Part shown: one piece after another, positions 41,701 through 49,207 of the stretch | How the letters are laid out: each line of letters opens with the position of its first letter | How positions within the stretch are numbered: the first letter of the stretch is position 1 | NCBI RefSeq assembly: GCF_032854445.1 | Contig: NC_088300.1 | Coordinates: forward strand, 23,357,608 to 23,421,607 | Direction: 5' to 3' | Length of the DNA: 64,000 nt | Source: Liolophura sinensis | Taxonomy: Eukaryota; Mollusca; Polyplacophora; Chitonida; Chitonidae | Translations under genes and position numbers: made by a program | The notes under the pieces: generated by a model | What the model saw: only the letters and a program-made list of their open reading frames with translations | What the model was told of the DNA's origin: nothing | Database searches by the model: none

Positions 41701-44700
41701 TGCTTGTACACTATATAGCATGCACACATAAATGTGCCAAATGTAGTCAGTCAACCTTGGACAATATTTAGCTTGCATGTCCTGTGTTTTTTAACATAGC
41801 TCTACAATTTTTAAAATACACACAGTACACATATAGCTCTTTTAACACAGTGATATTCAGCTATATGGCTGTAACATCTTTCTGTCACATGACATACAAA
41901 TGTGGGGGGAAATTTCATTTTTTCGTAATTTGATCGAAATTTGCGACAACAGCATACCTCAGAAGATAAAAATAAGACAGAATTTGTAATCAAGACACCA
42001 AAATGTCAGGTAACAAGTTTATAATCTTTAAATTCAAATTTTTTGATTTCACATAACATCACTTCCACTGTATAAGTTAAAACTTAATTTGCATACACAT
42101 TGCATTCTTTTTCTTTTCAAATAATGTCCAGGAATTGCTTGTTATGTGTGTTAAATTTTGATTGGAGTCAATCGGATTTGATATTCTGAAGAAAACGATT
42201 CTCAAATGATTTCACTTCAGCTCAAAATGGCCGCCAGGTCACATGACTCAGGTCACCCAAATTTTTACTCACCAAAGTTCATCTCAAGATCCACCACATA
42301 CCTAAGTTTCACGTAATTCTGTTGAGCCTTTTCAGCTGTGGAGTTTGTTCAATTTTGAAAAATTTGAAAATGGTTGGGGGTGGGGGGGGGGGAGGGGTTC
42401 TGACATGTACTACTTCCAGTTTGCTGACATCATTTCCGGTTATGTAGAATTTTTCTGATTGCCATAGAATGATATTATGCCTTAAGATTGCATCTCTAGC
42501 ATAATCGGTTAAGGAGATACACCCACTTCCCATTCTGATGATGTCACTTTTAGAAAAATGACATTTTTTGGAATCAGCATTCAAAACTTCATCAGATATT
42601 TGCCGGACATCATCTGTAGAAGTGTAGAAATTATTAGCAAAAGCTGAAAATTATCAGCAAAAAAAGACGAATTTTTTTGTCACGTGATCTATTTACCCAA
42701 TAGTGAGCTTGTGCAAATTTCAGCTGAGAAAGTTTTCGAATGTGCCTAGGCTTTGTGCAACTGCAGTTTAAATTTCAGCTCAATCGCACCAGCTGTTCTG
42801 GAGAAAATTTCTTTTGTTTGGCATAAATCGATTATGGCTGCCCAGTTACGCAACCAAGTGTTTCCAAAAGCTAAAAAGCACAACTTTCCTAAAACGTACT
42901 GAAGTTTCAGGGATGCACCATGTGCTACATTTTTCTCACAAAATTGGGGAGAATAATAATAATAATCCTAACAATTTCAGGTGAATTATGTTTGTGTGGT
43001 TTGTGATTGTAATCTTTGTGGAATCATCTTTGCAGGATTCTGAGTCAGAGGATGAGCAGACTGGGAAGGAAGAAGACAAATCCCAGGCAGATGTAAGGGA
43101 ACGTTTGTGTGTAGAATATTCTTCGTGTACACCAAGACCTGTTATAGCTTACTTATGGCCAAAGCTGTTTATATATAAATCTAAAAGTTGTTTAAGTTAT
43201 GCAAAGGTGCAATTACAATTAAATTCTCTGTCTTGTCTCATCATTTAGCTTCCTACATTCAGTGGTTCACAAATACTTATGTGTCCTAATAAACAGTCCA
43301 TTAATTCTTCGTGTATATATGCAACATCTAAGAGTCATTTTGTCTTTGTAAACACCATATTAAGTACTGTGTTCAACATCTTAGTCTTTTTGTAGACACT
43401 ACATTAAACATCTTGCACCATTTTAAGGTACATGTGTTTAGTGTCAGGTAAAACAATAAAAATTACATGTACATGTGAGAGCTTGTCTAATTTCTGAGGT
43501 CTGAGTTTCTGAGCCCTTTCAATGAATTCATTCATTCATTCATTCATTCAGTGCCACTTGTGTAATCTAAAACCTGCTTTTTAAAGTTCAAGTTGTTTCA
43601 TGATTCATCTGTTCTCTATGTGTATATGTAAATATGTTATTTTGTTTTTCAGGACACTCACATCCTGAACCTCTTGACTGGAATACCTGTCCCAGAGGAT
43701 GAGATTCTCTTTGCTATACCAGTGTGTGCCCCTTACCAGGCGATAAACTCTTACAAGTATGTATCACTATACCAGTGTGTGCCCCTTACCAGGCGATAAA
43801 CTCTTACAAGTATGTATCACTGTACCGTTGTGTGCCCCTTACCTGGCAATAAACTCTTACAAGTATGTATCACTGTACCAGTGAGTGCCGCTTACCAGGC
43901 GATAAACTCTTACAAGTATGTATAACTATACCAGTGAGTGCCCCTTACCAGACGATAGATTCTTACAGGTATGTATCACTATACCAGTGTGTGCCCCTTA
44001 CCAGGCGATAAACTCTTACAGGCATGTATCACTATACCAGTGAGTGCCCCTTACCAGACGATAGATTCTTACAGGTATGTATCACTATACCAGTGTGCGC
44101 CCCTTACCTGACGATAAACTCTTACAGGTATGTATCACTATACCAGTGAGTGCCCCTAACCAGACGATAGATTCTTACAGGTATGTATCACTATACCAGT
44201 GTGTGCCCCTTACCTGGTGATAAACTCTTACAGGTATGTATCACTATACCAGTGAGTGCCCCTTACCAGACGATAGATTCTTACAGGTATGTATCTCTAT
44301 ACCAGTGAGTGCCCCTTACCAGACGATAGATTCTTACAGGTATGTATCACTATACCAGTGTGTGCCCCATACCAGGCAATAAACTACAGATAAGTGTCAC
44401 TGCAGGAGACAGTGCACTTTTCCATGTCATAAGTACATGTATCTCTGTTCTGATTCTTCCCAATTCCAGGCCATGAATACAAGGGTGATTTGTTTGAAAT
44501 ATTTTGACAGACAGTGTATATCCATAATCATAGAACTGTTTTCATACATGTACAAGTATATGTAAGTTCTTGTTGGGTATAAACTGTATGGTCTACATGA
44601 TAACGGTTTCTGTTATTTTAACATCATGTGGGTAAATTTTCATATGTTTAAGGTACAAAGTCAAGCTGCTGCCTGGATCAACAAAGAAGGGCAAAGGTAA

Positions 44701-45948
44701 GCTTCCGTCAAGACATGGTGGTCTTTGTTATTTTTACGATCCATGGTGTATCACTTGCAAAACAGTAGTCAGATATATGGATGAAGGAGGGTGTGCAGAG
44801 ATAAGAAAGTGCACAGAAAAACAACAGCCATTTCTCAAGTTCCTGACTATAAACAAACACATTGGCAGCTAGAGACAACCTCATCTCTCAAGGGCTAAAT
44901 TGGAAACTCGTAAAACTCCTTCCTGCATGTATGAAGACAGCCCAGAGTTGTGAACTCATGTGTTCTTTCCTTTATTACCTGACAATTATCAGTGTACGTG
45001 TGCTTGTAAAACATATATGAAGTACACATGCACTGCAACATCACAGAGGAAAATGAAGTGTTCTAGTGTCATTTGAACTGTCTGTGTTGCTTTTCCTCGA
45101 GTCTCCCATTGGGTGTATCTAGGGCCTGTTGAAAGATAAACATAGCCTTTGAATCAGAACTATAATTGGAGCAATAATTGGACACTATATAACTTAGACA
45201 CTTTTAATGTAATGTATTACTCCTGGTTCATAGTGGGATGTAAATGTTCATAGCATCTCATGGCAGCATGACTTTCCTCGCTGTCAGTGTCAATATTCAG
45301 GGACTATGCCAAAGGTTTTAAAACGGTTATATTTCTGTTTCAGCTACCAAAACTGCCATGAATATGTTTATGCATGAGAAAGGGGCAACTGCGAGAGAAA
45401 AAGATGTCCTGCGTATTATGAAGGTAGGACTGGCCTTATTACTTGGTCAAGCATGCTGTTCTTTGATTGATATAATGGATAAAAGTTAAACATTAGACAT
45501 GTATATCTGTGTATTTACATGTACTTCATAAGCTGATGGTAATATTTCAAGGGGGGGAAAAAGACAAAAAAAAAAAAGGCTGTAATTCATGTGGCAGTAA
45601 TAATTTAAATGATTGAAGATTCATTTTTAAATTAATACTACACTTGATGATTATATCTTGTCTCTGAAATAGAAGGTTGATAATAAAATTTCAGTCCAGT
45701 TTTATGACATTGGACTTAAACCTTATTCTGTGATTTAGGGGGTTTAGGAAACCCCTTTGTTGTGATTCAGTGGTGTGAAGCATTTTAGGGATCAGAATGA
45801 GAATTTATGCATGAAAATCTACAACTATTGACTGAGAGTATCAAATCAGAAAAAAATCTGTTTCTGCTTGCAGGATGTGGACATGTCGAGGAATATCCCC
45901 GGGAAGGTGAAAGTTTCTGCTCCAAATCTCCACAAACAGCGTAAATAA
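14778..45948 (+). CDS. NEMF: NEMF (Rqc2/Tae2 homologue), complete, 34 coding exons, 1064 aa
   Basis: Core factor of ribosome-associated quality control. In the cytosol this family binds the stalled 60S subunit with peptidyl-tRNA, stabilises the ubiquitin ligase Listerin on it, and directs C-terminal tailing of the nascent chain. Exons: 14778-14833, 15983-16051, 16643-16745, 17105-17230, 17810-17955, 19505-19572, 19794-19883, 20690-20769, 20980-21047, 22533-22608, 23030-23092, 23414-23491, 24522-24569, 25674-25834, 26461-26559, 26848-26911, 27510-27598, 28154-28257, 28831-28893, 29250-29420, 30398-30456, 30679-30965, 32059-32161, 32505-32545, 33502-33607, 35599-35682, 36725-36802, 37734-37941, 38783-38829, 43036-43092, 43653-43756, 44653-44696, 45344-45423, 45874-45948. 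All introns are GT-AG and phases sum to 3195 bases. NFACT-N spans about 1-490, with Asp9 and the Asp95-Arg96 pair needed in Rqc2 relatives. A coiled coil covers about 316-375. NFACT-R covers about 493-627 (YVHADLHGA at 533-541). An acidic and Lys-rich linker follows, with a Gln-rich helix in exon 28. NFACT-C is about 965-1064, ending in [17 protein letters not shown]. Human NEMF is about 1076 residues. Introns contain many SINEs and satellites, listed separately; elsewhere I see nothing in them. Confidence 0.96.
15085..15147 (+). repeat. 3' fragment of SINE family 1 in NEMF intron 1
   Basis: It contains GTGAAATGTTCTTAAGTACG and a CGTAAAAC tail followed by AAAT units, matching the right end of the family 1 SINEs. 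Confidence 0.6.
16090..16155 (-). repeat. 3' fragment of SINE family 1 in NEMF intron 2
   Basis: Reverse-strand (ATTT)n tail, then GGTGTTTTACACCGTAGTCA and AGAATATTTTCACTTATA, which is the family 1 right end. Confidence 0.65.
16476..16562 (+). repeat. 3' fragment of SINE family 1 in NEMF intron 2
   Basis: CCATCATAATGCTGCCCGCT and GTCGTATAAGTGAAATATTC are followed by (AAAT)n. The tRNA-like head is missing. Confidence 0.75.
18355..18500 (+). mobile_element. Partial SINE family 1 in NEMF intron 5
   Basis: The tRNA-like head is present (A box within AGCTCAGTTGGTTAGC, B box GAGTTCAAGTCC), but the central and right parts are degenerate after about 18490. It is an old or interrupted copy. Confidence 0.7.
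18594..18640 (-). repeat. 3' tail fragment of SINE family 2
   Basis: GTGAGTGAGTGAGTGCTTAG followed by a decayed GGTATAAC segment matches the reverse strand of the family 2 tail only. Confidence 0.5.
20023..20150. repeat. Foldback (MITE-like) element in NEMF intron 7
   Basis: The left end GGCTGGTTTCATGAAGC and the right end GCTTCATGAAACTGGCC are near-perfect inverted repeats around a 90-base centre that contains further short complementary words. This is the structure of a small terminal-inverted-repeat element. The target duplication is unclear. Confidence 0.7.
20267..20391. repeat. 21-bp minisatellite, six units, in NEMF intron 7
   Basis: Units are variants of AGTAGATGGTTTACCCCAGA plus one base, with starts spaced 21 bases apart. 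The period is divisible by three, so the minus strand reads as a regular peptide repeat. There is no start context or flanking coding signal, so I treat it as non-coding. Confidence 0.9.
21420..21710. repeat. Two diverged direct copies of a ~170-bp unit in NEMF intron 9
   Basis: Both units carry ACAACTCCAACAGTTTT or its variant TATAACTCCAACAGTTTT, then GAGTTTTAATTT, a GACACATTTGTCC-like stretch and a GTTGTCATGG or GTTGTCGTGG stretch. I do not recognise the family. Confidence 0.6.
21830..22082 (-). mobile_element. SINE-like element, family 3, in NEMF intron 9
   Basis: On the reverse strand it shares CTCGCTTGGCGCTCAGCACTG, a GGTTGGCCCAGTGTCAGTG-like stretch and a GCGTCTTCTGC-like stretch with 47215-47545. 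Confidence 0.5.
22140..22330 (+). repeat. Unclassified SINE-like repeat in NEMF intron 9
   Basis: AATCCAGCTCTC (a B-box-like context), GGCTGCTGCTTTAAGTCGGG and GTGGTTTACACC are followed by a short (AATA)n end. Related words occur at 37130-37335 and around 38545-38640. The assignment is tentative. Confidence 0.4.
23533..23800 (-). mobile_element. SINE family 1, full-length, NEMF intron 12
   Basis: On the reverse strand it runs from GGGGCCTCCATGGCTGAGGT through the B box GAGTTCAAGTCC and the conserved central block to an (AAAT)n tail. It is diverged from the younger copies at 31-33 kb. Confidence 0.85.
23874..23968 (+). repeat. 3' fragment of SINE family 1, NEMF intron 12
   Basis: CCACACACCATAATGCTGAG and CATATTCCTGAGTACTGC with an AAAT-rich end, a decayed right half. 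Confidence 0.55.
24271..24450. repeat. 180-bp inverted repeat with 53-base arms, NEMF intron 13
   Basis: The arm 24271-24323 (starting TAAAATAGAAAGTTGTCAGA) is the near-exact reverse complement of 24398-24450 (ending ACAATTTTCCATTTTA). About 74 bases lie between them. It has no coding capacity. A MITE or snapback element is likely, and the transcript could form a long hairpin. Confidence 0.85.
25431..25530 (+). repeat. Dispersed repeat, copy 2 (partner at 1858-1953)
   Basis: TTAGGTATGG, ATTTATTCAAGC, GTTAGCCAATCAGC and CGATTCTGTGTC are found in the same order as at 1858-1953. It lies in NEMF intron 13, just upstream of exon 14. Confidence 0.55.
26296..26446 (+). mobile_element. 5'-truncated SINE family 1 inside the exon 15 splice acceptor
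   Basis: It starts within the central block (CGTATGTGGGAAGGCCTGTC) and ends in (AAAT)n. A perfect 13-base duplication, TTGTTGGTTTTCA, lies at 26283-26295 and 26447-26459. The right-hand copy, plus the following G, is the polypyrimidine tract and AG used by NEMF exon 15 at 26461. The left-hand copy is followed by C and is not an acceptor. Confidence 0.92.
27053..27327 (+). mobile_element. SINE family 1, full-length, NEMF intron 16
   Basis: A complete copy: GGGGGCCTCCGTGGCTCAGT head with A box, B box GAGTTCAAGTCC, the central block with AACCTGCGGATGGTCGTGGG, and right end AGTACGGCGTAAAACACCAA with an (AAAT)n tail. An 8-base ATGAATTC at 27045-27052 and 27328-27335 is the probable target-site duplication. 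Confidence 0.9.
28234..28401 (+). repeat. Triplicated exon 18 donor junction (56-bp period)
   Basis: The last ~24 coding bases of NEMF exon 18 (TCGTCAAGCGATACCTCAGA and the following TCAG) plus the donor and ~32 intronic bases are repeated in tandem. Donor GT dinucleotides fall at 28258, 28314 and 28370. The first is GTGAGT, the two downstream are GTAAGT. Reading past the first donor meets TGA at the third codon position (GGT GAG TGA), so only the first donor keeps the protein open. Confidence 0.93.
29211..29264 (+). repeat. Duplicated exon 20 acceptor (27-bp period)
   Basis: CTCTACCCTCAG followed by ATGACCCTATTTTCC (29211-29237) is repeated as CTCTACCCTCAG followed by GTGACCCTATTCCCC (29238-29264). 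The second AG is the acceptor that gives the conserved NFACT-R reading. Use of the first AG (exon from 29223) would add 27 bases, nine residues, in frame and without a stop. Confidence 0.9.
29466..29553. repeat. (GAAT)n with adjoining repeat fragment, NEMF intron 20
   Basis: About eight GAAT units, then GATTATGGCGTAATGCCACA and AATATTTCAGCCATATCGTG. Same fragment type as at 1234-1299. Confidence 0.7.
31387..31655 (+). mobile_element. SINE family 1, upstream member of a same-target pair
   Basis: Full-length copy with a homopolymer A tail. It is flanked by TCATTGTATCTTG at 31374-31386 and again at 31656-31668. Confidence 0.92.
31669..31939 (+). mobile_element. SINE family 1, downstream member of a same-target pair
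   Basis: Full-length copy with an (AAAT)n tail. It is flanked by TCATTGTATCTT at 31656 and at 31940-31951. The target sequence therefore occurs three times around the two SINEs in NEMF intron 22. Confidence 0.92.
32637..32901 (+). mobile_element. SINE family 1, upstream member of a second same-target pair
   Basis: Full-length copy ending in a nearly pure A tail interrupted by one G. AATTGCTTTGTC flanks it at 32625-32636 and 32902-32913. Confidence 0.92.
32914..33171 (+). mobile_element. SINE family 1, downstream member of a second same-target pair
   Basis: Full-length copy ending in (AAAT)n. The third copy of the target, AATTGCTATGTC (one mismatch), is at 33172-33183. It lies in NEMF intron 24. 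Confidence 0.92.
34020..34420. repeat. Irregular array of GTACACCTCA-like words, NEMF intron 25
   Basis: Many variants of TACCTCAGGTACACCTT and its reverse complement (AGGTGTACC) occur, including three units with GATGTACCTCAGGTACACCT or close variants followed by TAGAAACTTT. A second block of the same vocabulary is at 35262-35500, with a SINE between them. Confidence 0.7.
34748..35024 (+). mobile_element. SINE family 1, diverged copy, NEMF intron 25
   Basis: Head TCTGTGGCTTAGGTGGTTAA, B box GAGTTCAAGTCC, and right end TATTCTTGAGTATGGCATAA. It contains a 14-base insertion before CCACCATAATGC. It lies between the two CTCAGGTACACC blocks. Confidence 0.8.
35262..35500. repeat. Second block of GTACACCTCA-like words, NEMF intron 25
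   Basis: TGTACCTTAGCTACGCCTCA, AATACACCTCAAGTATAC, TACACCTCAGATGTGCCTGA and similar variants occur. The vocabulary matches 34020-34420. Confidence 0.6.
35741..36092. repeat. Three tandem 116-bp units, NEMF intron 26
   Basis: Each unit starts AAAGGATGTCCAAGTTTGGG, contains GAATGAATGATTA with a degenerate (GAAT)n-repeat fragment, and ends near GCTGAGCTATGAATAAA. Unit starts are at 35741, 35857 and 35973, exactly 116 apart. Confidence 0.92.
37130..37335 (+). repeat. Unclassified SINE-like repeat, NEMF intron 27
   Basis: GCGGGTTCAGATCCAGCTCT resembles a tRNA B-box region and is followed by GTGAGGTGGTTTACTACAAA. It shares words with 22140-22330. Tentative. Confidence 0.4.
38864..39660. repeat. 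~98-bp minisatellite, about 4.5 units, split by a SINE, NEMF intron 29
   Basis: Units contain GGCAAGGTTTGGATCGTACG, ATCAGAACTTTGTAAAACCA, GTGCTCACTCAGACATTTGG and a variable (GT)n. Unit starts are 39283, 39383, 39479 and 39581. The upstream partial unit ends at the SINE inserted at 38945. Confidence 0.92.
38945..39282 (-). mobile_element. SINE family 2 with 13-base target-site duplication, NEMF intron 29
   Basis: It is read on the reverse strand: head with TAACACAGTTGGTAGAGCGT, B-box-like GGATCAATCC, and (CACT)n tail. GGCAAGGTATGGA is perfectly duplicated at 38932-38944 and 39283-39295. It inserted into one unit of the surrounding minisatellite. Confidence 0.95.
39661..43035. other. Largest NEMF intron (29), remaining part
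   Basis: Mostly unremarkable intronic DNA. A four-unit GTAGTTACCATTTACA-type repeat is at 41435-41505 and a G-rich tract at 42375-42398 (a run of twelve G flanked by shorter runs) could form a G-quadruplex in the transcript. A plus-strand open frame around 40666-40923 has no recognisable protein similarity. Confidence 0.4.
43525..43550. repeat. (ATTC)n microsatellite, NEMF intron 30
   Basis: Six tandem ATTC units. Confidence 0.9.
43713..44395 (+). repeat. Thirteen-unit array of the exon 31 donor junction (53-bp period)
   Basis: The array begins inside NEMF exon 31: the coding segment CCAGTGTGTGCCCCTTACCA through CTCTTACAA plus donor GTATGT and following bases is the first unit. Twelve more units follow in intron 31, with the CCAGTG word (or its variant) every 53 bases from 43720 to about 44356. 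Later units alternate between a GTGTGCCCCTTACC type with GATAAACTC and a GAGTGCCCCTTACC type with GATAGATTC, suggesting a 106-bp higher-order unit. Most units keep a splice-donor-like ACAAGTATGT or ACAGGTATGT. Only the first donor preserves the NFACT-C frame; reading on meets TAA within the second unit. Confidence 0.95.
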
Positions 45949-46207
45949 CACTTTAAAGTTGTCCTGTTTATATTTTGTACAAACATTGTATATACTTGAC
46001 TGAAATTGTATACATATTGTTAGCATTATGTGATTACAAACTGATGTTAAATGTTTCATTGATATTTATCAGTTCATCCAGTGATCTTGGTAGTGGGATG
46101 TGGATGTGATTGGTGCAATGCTAACCTGTGAGACAGGATCAGCTGTGTAATTCTATCGTATAAGCAACCTACACATGGTTGTGGGTCCCCTTGGGCTCTT
46201 CCCCTTA

Positions 46208-46261
46208 TCCCCCCCCTCCCCCACCTCCCTTCATACTAACTAGTTCCCCCCCCCCCCGCCC
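46208..46261. repeat. C-rich tracts in the NEMF 3' region
   Basis: Two long C runs (46208-46232 and 46246-46261) separated by CTTCATACTAACTAGTT, which also recurs right after. The minus strand could form G-quadruplexes. Confidence 0.6.
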
Positions 46262-46566
46262 AATCTCCTCTCATACTAACTAGTTTATATAACAATTAAA
46301 CGATACAAACCTTCCATATCTCCTACTTTCTGGGAGATTTTCTGGAAGAATCATAACAAGGTTTTGTGTCAGAACTAGTCACTTGTGCTTCTAAAAATCA
46401 ATCAGGCTCCGCAAGCAGATGGTCGTTGACCAATAAGGTTCACAGGTCAATTCAAGTATTTGTTAGTTGGACTGCAGATTTGCATTCAGAGATTTCTGCT
46501 GATTATACTTGTCGAAGTGTGCAGGTTTTAACTAGGACACGTGACCTGTGAAAGTGTATAATGTCA

Positions 46567-46572
46567 AATAAA
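46567..46572 (+). promoter_or_regulatory. Candidate NEMF polyadenylation signal (proximal)
   Basis: AATAAA about 620 bases past the stop codon. It is the first canonical hexamer I see downstream of the gene. Confidence 0.5.
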
Positions 46573-46766
46573 GTATCTTTGAAATATGTCTCTTCCAAGG
46601 GTGTTCTTCTAATAGACTGCTTATAGACTTAATGTAGCTAATGTCGACCTTGTACAAGCTTATGTTCAGAATACATGTGGCTGTACAGTGTTAATGTGAA
46701 GGCATACGTGAGTATTGCATTCACATCTGGAATTATATAAGACAGTAATTACCTTGTTTTGTACTA

Positions 46767-46772
46767 AATAAA
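46767..46772 (+). promoter_or_regulatory. Candidate NEMF polyadenylation signal (distal)
   Basis: A second AATAAA in CTAAATAAATTATAATG, about 820 bases past the stop. Either or both could be used. Confidence 0.45.
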
Positions 46773-47214
46773 TTATAATGTATGTTCATCATTTGACACA
46801 GTTGTCAGCCTTGCTACTTTCGTATGATGAATAAGTGATAAACTGCAATATGGAAGTTGTCCTGGGCATCATCTCGAGGACTTTGCTGTTATGTTTTACT
46901 TTATTCAAAATTAAGGGGCTAATTACACAAACCTATTCCTGAGTTAAGCCAAAATTTCAATGCCTTGTCACATTCTTATTTTTTATGGTACTGGAAGATC
47001 CAGTTTTAGTTTAATATAAAATTAGTGAGGTGGTCAAAATTTTTATTTCAGAGTCCAAAATAAGCTCTAAAATCGTATTTAAAATTTTGACTTGGCTTTG
47101 CGGAATGCGTAACAAAGTTTGTAAGATGCCTCAATTTTTGAAAAAAAAAGTGTTCAAAATTTTAAGGCTCAGAAACCACTTTTTAATTCGTATGTGTAAT
47201 GTCTGAATTTGTTG

Positions 47215-47545
47215 GTGTCTGATGGTTAATACCCATTGCTTCCCTGTCCCTGGAGGTCGGGAGTCCTGGGAAGAACCCGGGTCATACAAAAGACTTTGAA
47301 AAAGGTACTTGTTGTTCCTCGCTTGTCGCTCAGCGCTGAGAGGTTAGATCAAGGAAGAAGGACTGGTTGGCCCGGTGTCAGTAAAATGTGACTGGGTGAG
47401 GCGTCATGTCTGGTGTCTTCGGCCTGATACTTCAGTGGCAACAGCACTTTGGCGGCATGGACTCACCTTTACACAAGAAGACACAGAATTACACACTTAC
47501 AATTCAATACTGAGCATGTGTATTTGCCCTGTCATCGAGACGTAT
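47215..47545 (+). mobile_element. SINE-like element, family 3
   Basis: It contains GTTCCTCGCTTGTCGCTCAG, GGTTGGCCCGGTGTCAGTAA, GACTGGGTGAGGCGTCATGT and GTGTCTTCGGCCTGATAC. The left part has GAACCCGGGTC, which resembles a B box. Related copies are at 10995-11225 and, reversed, 21830-22082. Confidence 0.6.
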
Positions 47546-47559
47546 TTATCCCAGACTAT

Positions 47560-47950
47560 TTTCTGTGGCCTAACGCTACGTTGGAATTATTTCAGTTGAA
47601 TCTAGATGAGAACGCGTAAGTGTCGGGTTCCCTATTGCATAGCGTGTGACACGAAGATCACTTTTCCCATAACTCATCAGTGTATTCGTCTTTTTTCATA
47701 ACATCATGTCTTTCCTGAACGTCACAGTGACGATAGTTCTGAGTGATGGTGTTTCAGGTTTCCCTAATCCTGTACACGATAACGCATCATAACCGCCATT
47801 GACGGGTACGCCTGTTCTCGAATGTTTTGTCATTTGTCGACATGATGTACAGTTTGTAGACATTTGATGTATTAGTTATAAAAATAGCTTCTCAATGATT
47901 TGTAAAGGCTTTGAGCAATGTACATGACAATACAAAGTTTAACTGAGTGC
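47560..47950 (+). repeat. Diverged repeat, partner at 60231-60690
   Basis: Shared anchors in order: ATTTCAG, AAGTGTCGG (AGTGTCGGGTTCCCTA here), CTAATCCTGTACACGA (there TTAATCTTGTACATGA), CCCCATTGA or CGCCATTGA, TTTGTAGACATTTGATG (there TTTGTAGATATTTAGATG) and TTAGTTATAAAAATAG. No coding potential. Confidence 0.6.
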
Positions 47951-48640
47951 GGAAAAGGATTGGAAAACAGGAAACGCTGTCACAAATTGTATACCAATGG
48001 GGGATATACATTGTGTTTGTTTACTTGTTTTATTGGCTAATAATGTGGACCGTGTACCCGCCGTGAAGGTCACAGACGCGGAAACTTGGTAAGGGGTAAA
48101 ATTACAGTTCCTGAAGCCTGGGCAGAAAATGAATTTATATAATTGATTGGGGCTTGAAGCCGGCGCTCAAGAACAGTCACTTATGTAAAGATGGCGATCA
48201 GAATTATGGTCATCAGTGTACAGATGGCAACAAAAACCGGCTAAGATTAGCCACTGGCCAATTAGTGGAATCGTTTGTCCACGGATTTGGTTGTGAATTT
48301 AAGCCAGACAGTTTGTCAAGTTTTTCTACCCTGTCGTCTTCCACCATATAAGTCTGAACTGTTGGGGTCATTGTATTATTGCACCACCCAAGACCCGGTT
48401 ACCTGGTTATTGTCACACTCAAAAAGATTAGTCTGGCAATTTAAAGAGAAAGCCTCTTTGAGTGATACTAGAATGTATTTTGCTTTTGCAACAGATTATT
48501 GTGTTAAATATATACACATATTCTATTAAGTAGTGGATAAATCTTTGAAAATAATCCACGAGGCGCGAAGTGCCAATGTAAACCACAGTCACAGCTGCTG
48601 GATTATTTTTCAAGAATCAAGTTATTGTCCTCTGAAACAA
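47951..48640. other. No gene recognised
   Basis: Short open frames only. No repeat anchor found except the left copy of the SINE target duplication at 48628-48640. Confidence 0.4.
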
Positions 48641-48982
48641 CCGGCCCCGATGGCACAGTTGTTAGCGTTCGCTTCGGGAGGCGGGAGATCCAGGGTCAAT
48701 CCTGGGTCGAGTCATACATAAGACCTTAAAAGCGGAAGTTGTAATTCGCTTGGCGCCCAGCATTAAGGGAATAGTGCAACGACTGGTTGACCCATATCAG
48801 TATAATGGCTTGGATGGGGCGCATTACTTGCCTTCGGTAAGGCGTCTCAGTGAAGCAGCGCTAGATAAAAGAGCGGTGGAGATCCTTCCTGCAACAAGAA
48901 GGCACATTGCATACACTCTAAGGATTCCTTCGTCGTCATATGACTGAAAAAGTACGGTGTTAAACCCCAAGCACTTACTCAC
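48641..48982 (+). mobile_element. SINE family 2
   Basis: Full-length but diverged: head CCGGCCCCGATGGCACAGTT, B-box-like GGGTCAATCC, ending in ACTTACTCAC. The probable duplication is TCCTCTGAAACAA (48628-48640) and TCCTCTGGAACGA (48983-48995), 11 of 13 identical. Confidence 0.88.
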
Positions 48983-49165
48983 TCCTCTGGAACGAATTAC
49001 CGGTCAAAATTGCATTCATTTTCTGGAAATACCAGGACTCACCTCCATGTTACAAGAGAACACTTAGTTCGTGTCGCTTTATACAAAGAACATCTGCACA
49101 CATCCCGACTTCCATTCACTTCAAGCGCTGGGATAATGCATGGCTATGCAAAGAAGGTACCGCTG

Positions 49166-49173
49166 TATATAAG
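49166..49173 (+). promoter_or_regulatory. TATA-box candidate of the Crypton-like relic
   Basis: TATATAAG lies 35 bases before the ATG at 49208. It could be the remnant of the promoter of the decayed recombinase gene. Position and sequence fit, but nothing else supports it. Confidence 0.35.
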
Positions 49174-49207
49174 CCGAGCGAATGAGTTTAAACGCTTCAT
49201 TCGAAAC

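Noticed and set aside
43757-44395. Extra coding exons in the exon 31 array
   Set aside because: Units are copies of the end of exon 31 without acceptors, and the 53-base period breaks the frame.
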